DNA of 64,000 nt from NCBI GenBank assembly GCA_014706385.1, contig JACGZH010000003.1, positions 2,001,501 through 2,065,500 on the forward strand, given 5' to 3'. Each line of letters opens with the position of its first letter. Position 1 is the first letter of the stretch. The notes under the pieces were generated by a model. The model was not told the origin of the DNA. It was given only the letters and a program-made list of their open reading frames with translations, and searched no databases. This DNA is from Phaffia rhodozyma. Lineage: Eukaryota; Basidiomycota; Tremellomycetes; Cystofilobasidiales; Mrakiaceae. This document shows, in pieces, positions 1-12,074 of the stretch. Both the position numbers and the translations under genes were made by a program.

Positions 1-1
1 G

Positions 2-2984
2 GACGAAGAGGATGAGATTTCTAGGAGATCACTCGAACCTGAGTCAGATCCAGGCAACCACAAGACCGTCAAGATGGAGAGCAACAAGGAGACCTCTTCT
101 TCTTCTCACGAGGCCAACCTCGATGAGGCTATTGATGAGCTGGGCTCGCTTCGACCGCCTCCGTCCTCTCAGCTTTCGAGGCAAGTATCAGACGACGAAG
201 ATGAGGACGAAGACGATTTACCCAAGGCCCCAAGATCGAGAAAGCGCCAAAACGTTCTTAAGTTCAACGACGACGAGGAGGATGACGACAACGAGGACAG
301 CAAGAAGTTTCCAACCCCAGGGAGTGCACAGGCCAAGTCTCTTCCGCCTTCGATCCAAGCAACCTCCTCCGGTCCCTCTCTAGGATACAGCAATGATGGT
401 TCATTCAAAGATTCCGATCTTGTGCCTACTATCACCGAAACACATGATTCTGATGTCGCTCCTGAAGCCTCGTTCGGAGTTAGAGGGGTCGAGGAGAGTT
501 TCGGAGGCGAAGGTGGATTTAGCCAATTGTTTCAGAACACCCAGGCTCCTACCGAAGTCTCTGACGAATCTCAAAACGGAGGAGGTAGCTTCGGAGAGGG
601 TGGTTTCAGTCAACTGTTTCAAAACACCCAAGCATCCGAACCCTCTCAGGCAGCGCAAGGATTCGGCCAAGGTGGCTTCAGCCAGCTGTTCACTACCACT
701 CAAGTCCCTACAGAGATTTCTGGAGAATCATCCAAGAGCATGGATGGGTTTGATCTAGGAGGAGAAAACACTGGGCTCGATCTGGGCGGAGAGGATAGTG
801 GATTCTCGCAGTTCTATGGAGATAGCCAGGCTCCTATCGCACATGACAAAGTATGACTTTCTTGATCCTATTCTGCCACTCGGTCTCGTGTTGAATTCAT
901 GCTGGACTTTCCTTCTTCTTCCTTAGCCTGTTGTCGGAGCGCTCGATCAGCTTAGAAAGAACGAGAGCGTTCTTGTCCCTCAAGCATCGTATTTGCCCTC
1001 TGTCAGCGTTTCCAACACCCAAGCCGAACGAGACGTCGAAATTGTGGCTCTTAACAATCTTCCAGAAGAAGTGCGCGAACCTACCCAGGCTCCTCAACGT
1101 TATGTTAACAAAGAGGGGTATGTGTTGTTTTCCTTGTTGACTCAGCGTGTTGCATTGTTTTCCACTATCTACGAGTAAAATGCCGCTATGCTGATCTAGT
1201 TCTCTCTCGACCAATTCAGATTTTTCACACAACATAAGCCTTCTACCTATATGACTGATTCGCCTACTCTGGATACTCCTTTCAAATCGCACACCGATCC
1301 TTGGGAAACATCCTCCGCCAAGACGCCCGCGTCGCCATCCCGAATATCATCCCATCTGCCAGCTCTCCTCACACAACCTGCTGATCTATCCAGCCCGTTG
1401 AACACGACTGTTCGTCGGTTGGTTCGGCGTCAGGATATGCCTCTTACCCAGGCCGAGGAGGAGGACGTTGAGGATGTTTTGATCTCTAAAATCGATCAGG
1501 AACTCTTGAGTTCACCTATCAAGCGTGTACCTTCCAAGCCAAAGCTGGATAAACAGAAAAGTGATCGGTCAAAGAGGAACAAGGAGCTTGCCAAGGAATT
1601 CTTTGAAGCCGAAGCCGTCGAATCAGACGATGAGGGAGACGGATTTGGATTCAAGTTTGGCGCTGCCGGCGATGGCGATGAAGAGGAAGACGATGATCCT
1701 GATGAGATTGTTGAAGGATTGGTCAATGATGAGGAGATGACGGACAAACAGCGAAGACTGAACGACGAAGCTCGACAAGAACTTCTCAGGCACGTCATCA
1801 TTCCCATGTTGCTTCTCTTCATTTCTCTTGTTAACGTTTCATATTAACCTTGGAATAATCACAGACAACAAGCCAAAGCAGATGAAGCCCTCCGGTTACA
1901 ACAAGCACAGGATGTTGCTGCCGGTAAATTGCGAAAGAAGCACAAAGATGGAGCCGATCTGGGAGATGACTCTGAAGATGAAGAGTCCTTTGGAACGTCA
2001 GCTATGAGAAAGGAGTTGAGGCGGAAGCGAAAACTTGATAGGCTTGATCCACTAGATGCCCTCGGTCAGTTCTTTTCAATACTGGTTTGACATGACCTAA
2101 CACGCTCTTGTCTAACTGAATACCTTGATTTCTCTGTCGATCAGCGGCCGAGCCTGAGACCGAAGCGTTTGCCAGTCTTTACCAAGATACCTGGAAGGAT
2201 GATGCAGCTTACGATGGACTCATGTCCGGAGGTGAAGATGAAGCGTCCGAAGATGAGCATCACTATGGAGATTCGCTTGGCATCGGAAAACCCAGAAAGG
2301 ACTCAAGTATTAAAGTATGTTTTTTTGTCACCCGCCTCAAAGAAAGACCGCTTGTCTATTCTTGCGCTGACCTTCTTCGCTTTATGCTCGATTAATCGTA
2401 GACCTTGAAACGACCCGGTCAACGTGTGGTTGCCTCACCTGAACCTATGCAGGACGAGGAAAAGGACGAGTTGCCGATCTATCTGGATGAGGAAGATGAG
2501 TTTGACAGCCAGGGAAACGTGACCAACATTCGAAGACAACCTGTTCGACCTCGACCCCAACCTCAGCCTGTTCAACACGAAGACGAATACTCTGTTCGTC
2601 TTTGCTATCTTCGTGATCACTCGCTCTTCCAGAACTTCCGATCTTGTCGCATACTGATATTTCCTTGTACTCTTCATTTTTCGTAATGGCGCTCCTTAGA
2701 TTGAGTCTAATCCTTACTCGCACTCCGATCCCAACAACAGACGGAACTCATCGTCTAATTCTACCAAACGTCAACGGCTCCTCGACTTTGCCAAGGATGA
2801 ATCTCAACAGAGCACTGCCAAGGGAGGATCTGGTTCTTCCGTCACCAGTCTGAAGAGGAAGGCATCTGCAGTCTCATCAAATAGCAGCTCGTCAGAATCG
2901 GTAGCTTCGAGACGAAAGGTCGGGTCTTTATTAGGCGCTAGGTCGAGCTTGTTGGGTTCCATAAAGGGAAAATGGGAAAAATGA
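2..2984 (+). CDS. MRC1: Mrc1/Claspin-like replication checkpoint mediator (5' partial)
   Basis: Replication-fork protein that relays the Mec1/ATR signal to the Rad53/Chk kinase and speeds forks. Exons: 2-850, 927-1117, 1220-1789, 1865-2064, 2145-2314, 2402-2593, 2700-2984 (stop 2982-2984); the frame is open to the left edge, so the N-terminus is missing (818 residues seen). The acidic stretch followed by NDEEMTDKQRRLNDEARQEL, and then AGKLRKK after the next intron, matches the MRC1-like domain of fungal Mrc1. Upstream lies a cluster of SQ/TQ sites inside repeated units with the core GGFSQLFQNTQ (three clear copies and one divergent, about 509-831), consistent with a kinase target region. The intron at 1790-1864 begins GC rather than GT; it is the only junction that keeps the frame. 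The protein is very acidic with a basic, Ser-rich C-terminus. The family call is strong; the exact N-terminal start is unseen. Confidence 0.85.
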
Positions 2985-3615
2985 TAACCTTTGTTTTATG
3001 GGATACTTCGTATTTTCTTCTTGTACTTCCTCTCTGACGTCCTTACCATATCTTTACTTCTTCTGTGTATCAATTATTCCAAACATCCCATCAATACCAA
3101 CCATCGATCTGTTCTCTGGCATTCTCTCCTTCATTCTTTCCAGCTATGTTTTCTGCTTGTACCACGACCTACGTCAACATCACCTGCCTGAACTTGGTCC
3201 CATGTCAATATTCTCTGACTTTTTAATAACCACCCTCCTTCTTACATTCGCACTCCTTCCGGCTTTCCTAATTAGAAGCAAGTCGACTGTATATTCCTCT
3301 TTCTATCTTTTTATCCATATGTGATCTTCCTTCTCTCCTTCATCGTGCAAAGTAGCTGAATCAATGTATACGCACGTAGAGATGAAGCAGAAGAAGCGAG
3401 ATACATAGAACGATCTAGTGGAGATAATATGATATGGCTGATTTTTGAAGGCACAAGCACAAAGGTAGCAGCTAGAGCAGAACATGGTGATTCAAGAGGA
3501 ACCACGAGGTGACATCATACAAACATATGCGTTTAGTTATACAACGGTCTGAACAAACAAAAGGTATCAATCGGAGCATGTAGAAAAAACAAGAGCACGA
3601 GAAAGATGAAAAGGA
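2985..3615. other. convergent 3' intergenic region
   Basis: About 630 bases between the stop of MRC1 and the stop of the next gene on the minus strand. Pyrimidine-rich on its left side; I see only short, low-complexity open frames and no RNA gene. Confidence 0.6.
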
Positions 3616-5373
3616 TTAATGGAAAAGTTTCGATCCCGATTCGCCCAATTTTCGGTCAACCGGCGTGTTCTCATCGCTATCCACGCCATCCCCTCCTCCC
3701 AACTGTTTCCCAACCCATCCCGCGAATCCTTGGAAGATCCCTTTCTCCTTCTCCTGGCCTGCTGAATTTCCACTGGAAGTACTAGCTTCGAGAACGACTT
3801 GCCTCGCGATCTGTGCAAACTCTTCGGCAGCCTGAGTGGCCGTTAGCTCATTCCGAGTGGAAAGAACATGCATTTGAAGGATGGATTGTAAGGATGACCG
3901 AAGCGCTTGGGTCTGTAGGGCATTTGTCGTGACAGAGGAAGATATCAAAAGAGAGAGTGATCGGTCTGGTGAGACCTGCATTTTGCTGGAGGGTGGTCGA
4001 CCGATGAACGGAGGTGGATCGGAAGGAACTGTGGACCCAGATACCTTTGCGTCTTCCTCGGCCTCAGGCGAATCAGCTTCATATGTATGATCAACGTTTG
4101 GTAGCTCGAACGTCTCTGACGCAGGAGTAAGACCTTTGAAAGGAGGGGCAGGAAATTTAGGGTACGTTCCTTCTTCCTCGGTATATGAGGGAAAGCCATA
4201 ACTTGCGCGTTTAGCGCCTCGGGCATACCAGCCTTGCGTGGCAGACGTAGGAGGAGCAGGTTCAAATTCGGTAGCAGGTGTCATTCCATGAACTGGCGTC
4301 CAGCCTATAGGCGTCTCTCCGCCCGTTCCATAAATAACTCGATCTTCCTCCGTCGATGATGTCCTTCGATGAGTAACTGAATCGGAAGGCTTTGCGACTG
4401 CGCAAGAATCGGTACTGGGTGAAGAATTTAAAGAGAACAGGTTGGTGTCGATCGATTGAGCAGGATCTTCAGGTTGGTCATGTGTATGAGGTGTCGGAGG
4501 GGCGGTGGGTGCCAATCCGTCTTCAACTCCATCGTATCTAGTCCAGTAGTCGTCCAACGAAGCCGACGACTGTTTCCTTTCTAACTCTCCAGGCAAACTA
4601 CCATTAGCGGTACCCTCAGGTGACGTAGGGAATGAGTCGTCCTGTTTGGGTGAATCGTAGCCACCCCAGAAGTCATCTGCACCTTCTTCATCGCCATCCC
4701 CGTCATCTTCCACGCCATCATCCTGGTCGCCCTGTTCTGACGTGGCCAGCTGTCCCCGAGAAGATGCCGCCTGGTCAAGATCGACGACCCAACCAACTTG
4801 ATCGCCAGGTGGGGCATTCGATATGTTCCGAAGCTCGTGGAACCTCCATCCACGCTCGACAGACTCATATACGAATCTAATCTCAAGTGAAGGCTGATTC
4901 GAATGGGTTGCATATAGAAGAATCCGAGCTTGAAGTGTCTGTGAGTCTGGAAGCTTATAGCTCGCTGTCAACACAGGGTGCTTATAGTGGAAAGAGTATC
5001 AGCAACCAGAGGTTCAAATGTTGTAGGTCAGCAAAGGCCGATATGAAGCACACCACGACATAGACGTGAACAAACGTCCTCGATAAAATATCCAGGAGAA
5101 GGGATTTACCTCGCCGCCTCCCATTAACCGCCCGACCTCCTCGACAAGATCTCCCGTCATCTGCAAGATTTCAGCTCCTTGCTTGGTATTGCTAGACATA
5201 GGAGTGAAATGGGCGATCGGCTCGTCTAACGGCGGAGGAAGGAACTGATGGCGTTGAAGGAGATCTATTGACATGAGGTCTGGTGGAATCGGTGGGTTTG
5301 GGGTGGGTACTAGGTAGGAGAGCAGCGTCGACACGAGTGCTGACGGGAGTGGAGGTGGAGGAGGGAGGAACAT
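3616..5373 (-). CDS. unknown acidic protein, 2 exons
   Basis: Exons 5373-5110 and 4980-3616, joined in phase 0 through a GTAAAT donor and an ATAAG acceptor; 543 residues. The first exon is Pro-rich (starts MFLPPPPPLP). After the junction comes a compact, possibly folded section of about 60 residues (HPVLTASYKLPDSQTLQARI, then FVYESVERGWRFHELRN). The rest is acidic and Ser/Pro-rich, with DDFWGGYDSP and LDDYWTRYDG motifs that look like degenerate repeats. A final helical stretch (about the last 110 residues, with VTTNALQTQALRSSLQSIL) may be a coiled segment. No signal peptide or membrane helix. I do not recognise a family. The two-exon model is well supported by phase and by the absence of stops over 1.3 kb. 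Confidence 0.75.
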
Positions 5374-6056
5374 GGCTCTTTTTCTTCTTCTCTTTTTTTT
5401 CTCTCTTCGTTTCCTTTCTTTTATCTTCTCTTCCTTTCCCGTATTCTCAAGGGGAGCACAATATGAGAGAAGGAGGCAGCGACGGGAGCAAGAGATGGAT
5501 GTGCACGATGTACGATGACGGTTTTATGGAAGAGCAGACGACAGAAGAGGAATAAAGAGAAACAGGAACAGAACACGTGAAGTCTCGGAAGATGCCGGTT
5601 CGGGCTTGTCGGGTCTTTACGGACGATGGACTTCGGAAATAACCGAGTATAGTATAACATCGTCCATGGGTATATTGATAGCGATAATGATAGCGGCAAC
5701 ATTAAGCAGGTTCGGAATGATGAGAACAGAAAAGACAAGATAGGAACAGGCTGACCAGGAGCAAGCGCAGTGTGGTTGGATCGTCTACTCTCTTCCTACA
5801 GGGTAGAGCAAGTGGATTATCAGAGTAAGCAAGAAAGAATGGAATTAGAAGAGGAGGAGATGCGAAAGGCCACGTTGGGTAAAACGCTTTGATGAAGACT
5901 CCCTTTTGGCCAGCAGAGGGAGGTCGCCTACTATGGAACAGTGTTAAGAATATGTAGGTAGGGTATGAGAGAAAAAAGATTAAGAGATAGGCACAACACT
6001 CATCATACATCACACATCACATAGGAAGGCAATCCGGGGACGAAGAGAAGGTCTTG
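5374..6056. other. intergenic region upstream of the 3616-5373 gene
   Basis: Roughly 680 bases between the start of one minus-strand gene and the stop of the next. It starts with a T-rich tract on the plus strand (about 5381-5450), which is the A-rich leader of the downstream gene. No supported gene. Confidence 0.5.
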
Positions 6057-8070
6057 CTACATGCCTCCGTACGCGTCATCCGGATTGAACATCGTCTGCC
6101 TGTTCGTTGAAGGCTGTTGCATTTGGACTTGGCCGACCGTTGACTGGACTGTGAATGGTTGCTGGTTTTGATAGGGATACGGTTGTTGAGACGACAGCGT
6201 CGGCTGCAAAGAGTGAGATAACGGATGGGAATGAGGGTACATCGGCCCGTTTGTATAGGCCTGGTGTTGCGGTGATGGTTGTTGCTGTCGTTGTTGAACG
6301 TACCCTGCCGCTCCGACGGGGTAACCCATTCCAGTTCCCACTCCTCCTTGTGCTTCCCATCTTGTGCCGTCGTTTGGTCCTGGCTCACCGTAAGTAGAAG
6401 AGATAGCTACCGGAGGAAGAGGAGCTAGGCCAGCAGTGAAAAGAGGCTGGATAATTTGTCCGGGAGAGAATGAAGGAACGGTCGTATCAGAAGTTTGGGG
6501 CTGAGCAGATTTGGAGAGTTGAGGGACTGGTGTCGAAGTAGATGGACTGTCATTTTCCCACAAAATAGAGCGCATGTCAGTTTCATATGAAAGAAAGGCA
6601 CGACAGATATCACGTACACTCGCCCGAGAGATCCAATAGCACCCATCCCAGCTCTCCCACTTTCAATCATCGTAGGCGGTCGGGGTCCTCCCATATCTCG
6701 AGGTCGCCCTTGATCTCTCCAAGACGGCTTGCGCTCAATCATTCCTCCAGTCGAGCCACTGTCCTCGTCCTGAAGTTCGAATGTCGATCCTCTGCCATTA
6801 TTCCAGTCCGAATAGGGTGCGTAGGCCTGTCCAACAGGTCAAAGGACCAAACGGATCACCAGTGAATCACAAAAGGAAGGGTACATGTGAGTGTTTAAAT
6901 ACAATATGGACAGTCTAGACGATGTGCAACCTTGATAAGTAGATAGAACGAACCTCGACCGCCCGTTTTCGCTTCTGACGAGCGTTCGATCGAATGACAA
7001 AGAAACAGCCAATAACAAGCAGGAACACGCACAGGGCGGCAACGATACCAGCAATCGATCCTACGCCGAGTCTAAAACAAACAGTTCAACTGGGGCAAAG
7101 ATCAGTCACTGGATCTTGAGAGGTGGACAAAAATCATCAAAGAAAGCAAAGTGGTCGCACGAGGTAGAGGAGGAGCTGTCAGCATTGGCTATTGCTGTCG
7201 ATGCACTGCTACTGGCCGAACTTAACCGAGTCGTCGCGGATGAGGAACGAGAGGAAGTACTGGATTTTTTCACTTTTGATGACGACTGAGTCATTATCAC
7301 AGTTGTTGTTGATGAAGTATCTGCCTCTTGAGTAGCGAGCAGCGCAGTTGACATCCCCGTTTCGATAGCTGTTATTCTCGCCTTTGTCATCGCTGATGGT
7401 TTCTCGAACAAAGGCGATTAGCTTGGAAAAGCTAGGATTATGTGTAGGCAGGTTGTACACGTCTGTAACTCACTATCATTGCTGGCTGGAGGGATGTTAG
7501 CATACGAGGTTGATATACTGCTTGAAACTATGGCCGATTGAGCGGAGGTTAAAGCCGTTGATGTAAGCAGGGCCGCGCTAGGTGGAGCACCGGACGTAGT
7601 AATAGCGGCAGCAGTAGTCTAAATCAAGTCCATCGGAGGATTATACACACAAGAAGCAAATGAGATGAGTTTCTGTTCCGGAAGTGCTGAGAGGAGAGTA
7701 GAGGCTGACAGTGGTAAGTGCTAAGGCAGTCGGCGTGGTTGATCCAGTGCTAGGCAGAGTAACGGAGGCCGTGGTGATAACCGCAGAAGGGGTTGCTAAC
7801 TCGTTCGAGACAGTAATTGAATACAAAGGAGACCAGAAAAAGATTGAAGTTAGCGTCCCTTTCGTTGTTTTGATTAATCCCGAATTTTTAGACTTCTCTC
7901 CTAACGTTCAAATTATTGACTAGAAAGCCTTCTATATATCGAATGATGATATTTATTATAATGAACATGAATGAATTTATCTTACAAGATGCAGAATCGT
8001 ACAGCTGAAATCCTCTTCTTTGGCGTCGGTGGTCATGGTCATGAGCATGAGCATAGAATTTGAGAGACAT
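6057..8070 (-). CDS. single-pass membrane protein with Ser/Thr-rich ectodomain
   Basis: Seven exons: 8070-7986, 7795-7710, 7618-7474, 7392-7161, 7071-6954, 6826-6618, 6546-6057; 454 residues. Exons 2-4 give a Ser/Thr/Ala-rich, probably O-glycosylated region. Exon 5 carries one hydrophobic helix (IAGIVAALCVFLLVIGCFFV) followed directly by a basic stop-transfer stretch (RSNARQKRKRA). Exons 6-7 give a Pro/Gln/Ser-rich cytoplasmic tail ending DDAYGGM. This is the layout of Mid2/Wsc-like wall sensors or Skg6-type proteins, but no cysteine-rich WSC domain is present, so the role is inferred only from layout. There is no ordinary signal peptide: the model begins with a His/Arg-rich stretch (AHAHDHDHRRQRR). 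The first intron (190 bases) is longer than its neighbours and was chosen by phase, so the first exon is the least certain part. Confidence 0.7.
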
Positions 8071-8501
8071 TGTTCACAGAAAGGGGTACTGATGAAGTCA
8101 AAGAAACCGAAAGATAGGACGAAATAACGTGAGGCGATTATAGGTGCTGTTAGAGGGGTGAAGGTCGAATTTTGGTCTCAACGAAAATGACCACAGAAGC
8201 GAGCGAGCGAATACTGAATGAGTATCGGAACGAATGTCGATGGGGGATATGGTATGAGAAGACAAAATGAACGAGACGCAGAAGAAAGTGATAAACAAGC
8301 GAGAAGGAATGATGGTCAGGGCTAATAAAGTGAAAGAAAGCAGAGAAGGTGTTCGTCTCTAGGATTTTACCCCTGTTTGTCACAGATCAGTCTAAAACAA
8401 GGGGCTAAAGAAAAAAGGGGCTAAAACAAGTACGCGACATTGTATTCTTCATTTTGTACTAGTCCGCCCATCCCTATCTTGCTCTTCTCTACTGATTTGC
8501 C
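8071..8501. other. intergenic region
   Basis: About 430 bases between two minus-strand genes. Contains the leader of the membrane-protein gene and the 3' region of the WW/FF gene; no supported coding sequence. Confidence 0.5.
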
Positions 8502-11500
8502 CTATGAGTGATTCACATGGACAGAAGCACCGGGCGCAACCAACGTAGAGATATGTTCCTAAGGGAGGAAACAAGACATCGAGTTGTTGAGTACATAAGC
8601 CTGTGGGAGGTATCAAAAGCGCAAACACATACCTTGATCCATCTCTCTCGCTCCTCTGGGAGATGATCAAACAGTCGATACCTCCGGTCGTGCTAAGTCA
8701 AAATATATATATAATGAAGTGATTGAGCTAAATTCGGATCGTGAGAGGAAAGAAAGGGAAGAGTTCAACGAACCTTGAGAACCGATTCGATCTCCCTCAA
8801 GTCGATCTTACTTGCCATCTCCTTCAGATTGGCCTTTCCACCGCCTTCATCACCCTCCTCGTCCTCCTCGTCCTCCTCGTATCCTTCCTCTAACCCGATC
8901 GCCTTCTCTTTTTTAGACTCCTCCTTGTTCTTTAGCCCAGCCCAGAACCCAACGAAAGCGTTCTCTTTCAGAAGCTCGTTCAGTTCAGCTCTAGCTCGGT
9001 CGAACCTCGTCCGAGACCAACGATCGTACTCATCCTCTAATTGGTCTGCCGTCAGGTTTAACCTTGTTACCGCAAACTCGCCCGAAATGGGAGCGTAGAT
9101 TTCCTGGAACGATGTCTGGAGCAAGGGCGAGTGAGCGAGGAAAAGGGCGTGAAGCGCAGCAAATCGTTTGGATTCGAGCGTGGCGAGATGGGTGGTGAAT
9201 AGTCGGTGTTTGTCCCCCAAGTTGAGACTTGGAGAATTAAACCGGGCATCTTTTTCCAAGACAGGTACATAGTGAGACCATGACGCCTGATACAAAAGAA
9301 ACGTTCGGTAAGAAACATGATTCGCTCAAGTCAGATCGGGTCATCCAGAACTCACATCATGCTCCTTAACGGTATCTACCAGTAAGCTTCCGAACTCCCT
9401 CTCCGCTTCTTCCCTCCCAACCATCCCTCTAGCTCTACCGGTCTCAAGCCTGATCTTTCCCTGCTGAGCCCTGACTTTCTCTTCCCGCTCCCTCAGACTA
9501 GCTTCCGCTCGTTCTTTTTTATCTTTTGCCTTTTGAGCTTCCAATTCAGCTGCCGTAAGAGGTGCCGACGAAGATTTGGACTCAGCGCTGGTCGTCTGCT
9601 TGGAAGGTCGTTTCAGGAATGACTGGAAGAGTTCCTCTCGTAATGAGGATGACCCAACAGCATCGTATCGCGGGTCTCGCTCAAATTTCCTCTTGACCTG
9701 GGATAGTTCCGTCAAATCATAGAAACAAATGATGCAAAGATATAGGTAAGTCTGCAGAACAATGGACATCACACGATGTACACATGGTCGAAGAAATAAT
9801 GAAGAGCCGCACATCTTTCCATGAGGAATCGGGTCCGAGGTCACTAGATTCAGCCAATAGCGCAAAGAAATCTTCCTCCGCTTTCTTGACAGCTGCCCGT
9901 TTAACTAAAAATATAAAACAAAGTCTCTAGTGATCAGCTCTCGTTCTACTCAACTCAAAATGATACAGGAAAAAGTCCAAAGACTCACCCTCTCCCAGTT
10001 CTCTCAACCATGATTTGAAAGCCTTTTCTCTCTCCCTGTCATCCCTTCCGAACGCAAAGAATCTTCTGTCTTTTTTCCACCCCTTTCGGAACTCTTCCCA
10101 CCTAGTTCGCGTGCTTTTGACTTCCTTCTTCAATAGCGCCCTGTAAGCTTCTTCTGGACTAAGCTTTCTCTCTGTCTCCTCCGATGCAGTTGACGTGTTC
10201 GATGACTGTTGCTGAGCAGCAAGTTTAGCTTGACGAATAGCTCGGGCCTTTTCCTTGCAATACTCTTCAAACACTTCCTTCCTGTCTTTGAGTGAGGATA
10301 GCAGGACATAACGCGGGTCGTTGATGAAATGAGGGAGGGATGTCTCCCAAGGCGCTACAGGGGAAACCTCTTTCTCGTAAAGTAGAGTCTATAAAGGAAA
10401 TTGATAGAGATATTTCGAAAGACAACAAATCAGCACGACAAGATTCTAACGCACGGGAAGAGAAAGATTTTTTTTTATCAACACGAACCTTGAAAAGAGC
10501 TCGACCTTCTTCGACGGTCATCTCGATCTTTCCTCTTGTGCTAAAGACTTTGCTTCTCGCTTCTTCTTCGTCCTTTTCTAGCTTCTCTTTTTCGTCCCGT
10601 TTCGTCTTTTCCTTCTCCTCTCTTTCTTTCTTGATCCTATCTTCCGGACTAAGATATTCAATTCCCATCTCGGCAGCCACAGCCCTCTGCCAAGCTTCTT
10701 CATCTTCGGCCGATTGAGGCCCAATTCCGTCTTGTTCTCCCTCCCCATCCTCCCCATCCCCAGTCGGCTCGTCAGTTTCAGAGTCACTCTCCTGGTTGTG
10801 CATGTTTGAAAGCAAATCAATATCCACTTCTGGTTCCGGATTTGCCTTCTTAGCGATCGAAGGGCCAGTCGGAATCGATTTCAACTTGGGCTGCTTAGTT
10901 TCAGCTGTTGGTTCGTCTTCCGTTGGTGAGACCTTCCGTTTCCTCGAGTTAAAGTCGGCGGTGGAAGCCGCTAACTCTGCTCGGATGCGCTCGATCTCTG
11001 TCTGAGCGACGCGTTCTTCCTCTGCTTTCTTCTCTGCTAAGCGGGCAGTTTCGGCAGCTTCAATCTCAGCTAGTCGAGCTTTCTCAGCAGCTTCTAGTTC
11101 GGCTACTTGCTCCTATCATAAAACGGTTCGCGCCAGACAGTACCGTGTTTAGTGCATCTTCAAAAGTCAGTTTCATCAAAACCAAAGAAGTCTCACTCTC
11201 CTCGCGAAATGAATCGACGTACCTTGATTTCTTCTGGCACTTCCCAAACACTTTCCTTGCTCTCTTTGTCAAGATAAAACACATCCCCTTCGAGCGTTTC
11301 GATTCGCGTCCATTTTGTGCCCTCTATGATCGTCTTGGACTTGAACTTTTTCTTCTTTTTCTTTCCGCCATCGCCATCGCCATCGGTATTGGAAGATGAA
11401 GCGGTTGGCTGCTGAAGGGAGGAAGGAGGAGGAAAGGCTGGATAGCCAGGGGGAGGTACACTGTAGTTTGGGGGAGGATATGAAGGCAGTGGACGCGTCC

Positions 11501-11877
11501 AGACCGACTGATTCGTCGAGGCGTTGTACCAATAGGGGGTTCCTCCTTGGGCTGTTACGTCATGAGCAATCAGACATGACCATAAGTGATTTGTCGATAA
11601 AGTCAGATTTCATTCTGCAAGAAAAAGACGTGAGCAGCTAGACTCACCGATGTGCTCAGTCCATCCTGGTGGGAGCGGAGGAGGACCCATGAAAGATGAT
11701 GATGTAGGGGGCAGAGGGACACCAAATTGAGGAGGTGGCATCTGGTGCATACCTGGAAGTGTTGGTGGGGGAGGCGGGATGCTAAGTGAGCGGAAAACCG
11801 ATGAGCTATTACTTCTTTGGATCGAAAAGCTATGTATGTCCGACTCACTAGTTCGGTTGATGCTGCTGATGGGCCAT
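8502..11877 (-). CDS. WW and FF domain protein, TCERG1/CA150-type
   Basis: Nuclear scaffold coupling RNA polymerase II to splicing. Ten exons: 11877-11849, 11781-11648, 11551-11223, 11112-10489, 10388-9989, 9904-9813, 9697-9356, 9286-8774, 8692-8633, 8558-8502; 859 residues. Two WW domains: LPPGWTEHIG joined across an intron to GGTPYWYNASTNQSVWTRP (about residues 46-77), and GTKWTRIETLEGDVFYL...SVWEVP (about 131-162). A long Glu/Lys coiled section follows, then FF domains: the first contains VAPWETSLPHFINDPRYVLL, the second WEEFRKGWKKDRRF, the third VKRKFERDPRYDAV, and a fourth begins WSHYVPVLEKDARF. Order WW-WW-charged-FF with DPRY signatures fits TCERG1 better than Prp40, whose two WW domains are closer to the N-terminus and closer together. 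It diverges from the 12075 gene across 197 bases. Confidence 0.88.
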
Positions 11878-12051
11878 TCTCTCACTCTCTTCACAGGGTA
11901 TAGGATGGTTGATTGAACGAGAGAAGGAATGGAAGTAGGAGGCGTCTAAAGTAAGCTTGACTAGCTGACTAAGCACGATTTCTCTGCTGGCCGAAATATT
12001 TCAACCAGCTCTCTCATAGACGACTTGTATACAGCCATCAAGTACAAGTAT

Positions 12052-12064
12052 ACACACACACACA
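12052..12064. repeat. short (AC)n microsatellite
   Basis: A run of alternating A and C in the leader just before the start codon at 12075. Short simple repeat, probably without coding meaning. Confidence 0.8.
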
Positions 12065-12074
12065 TTCAAACAGC

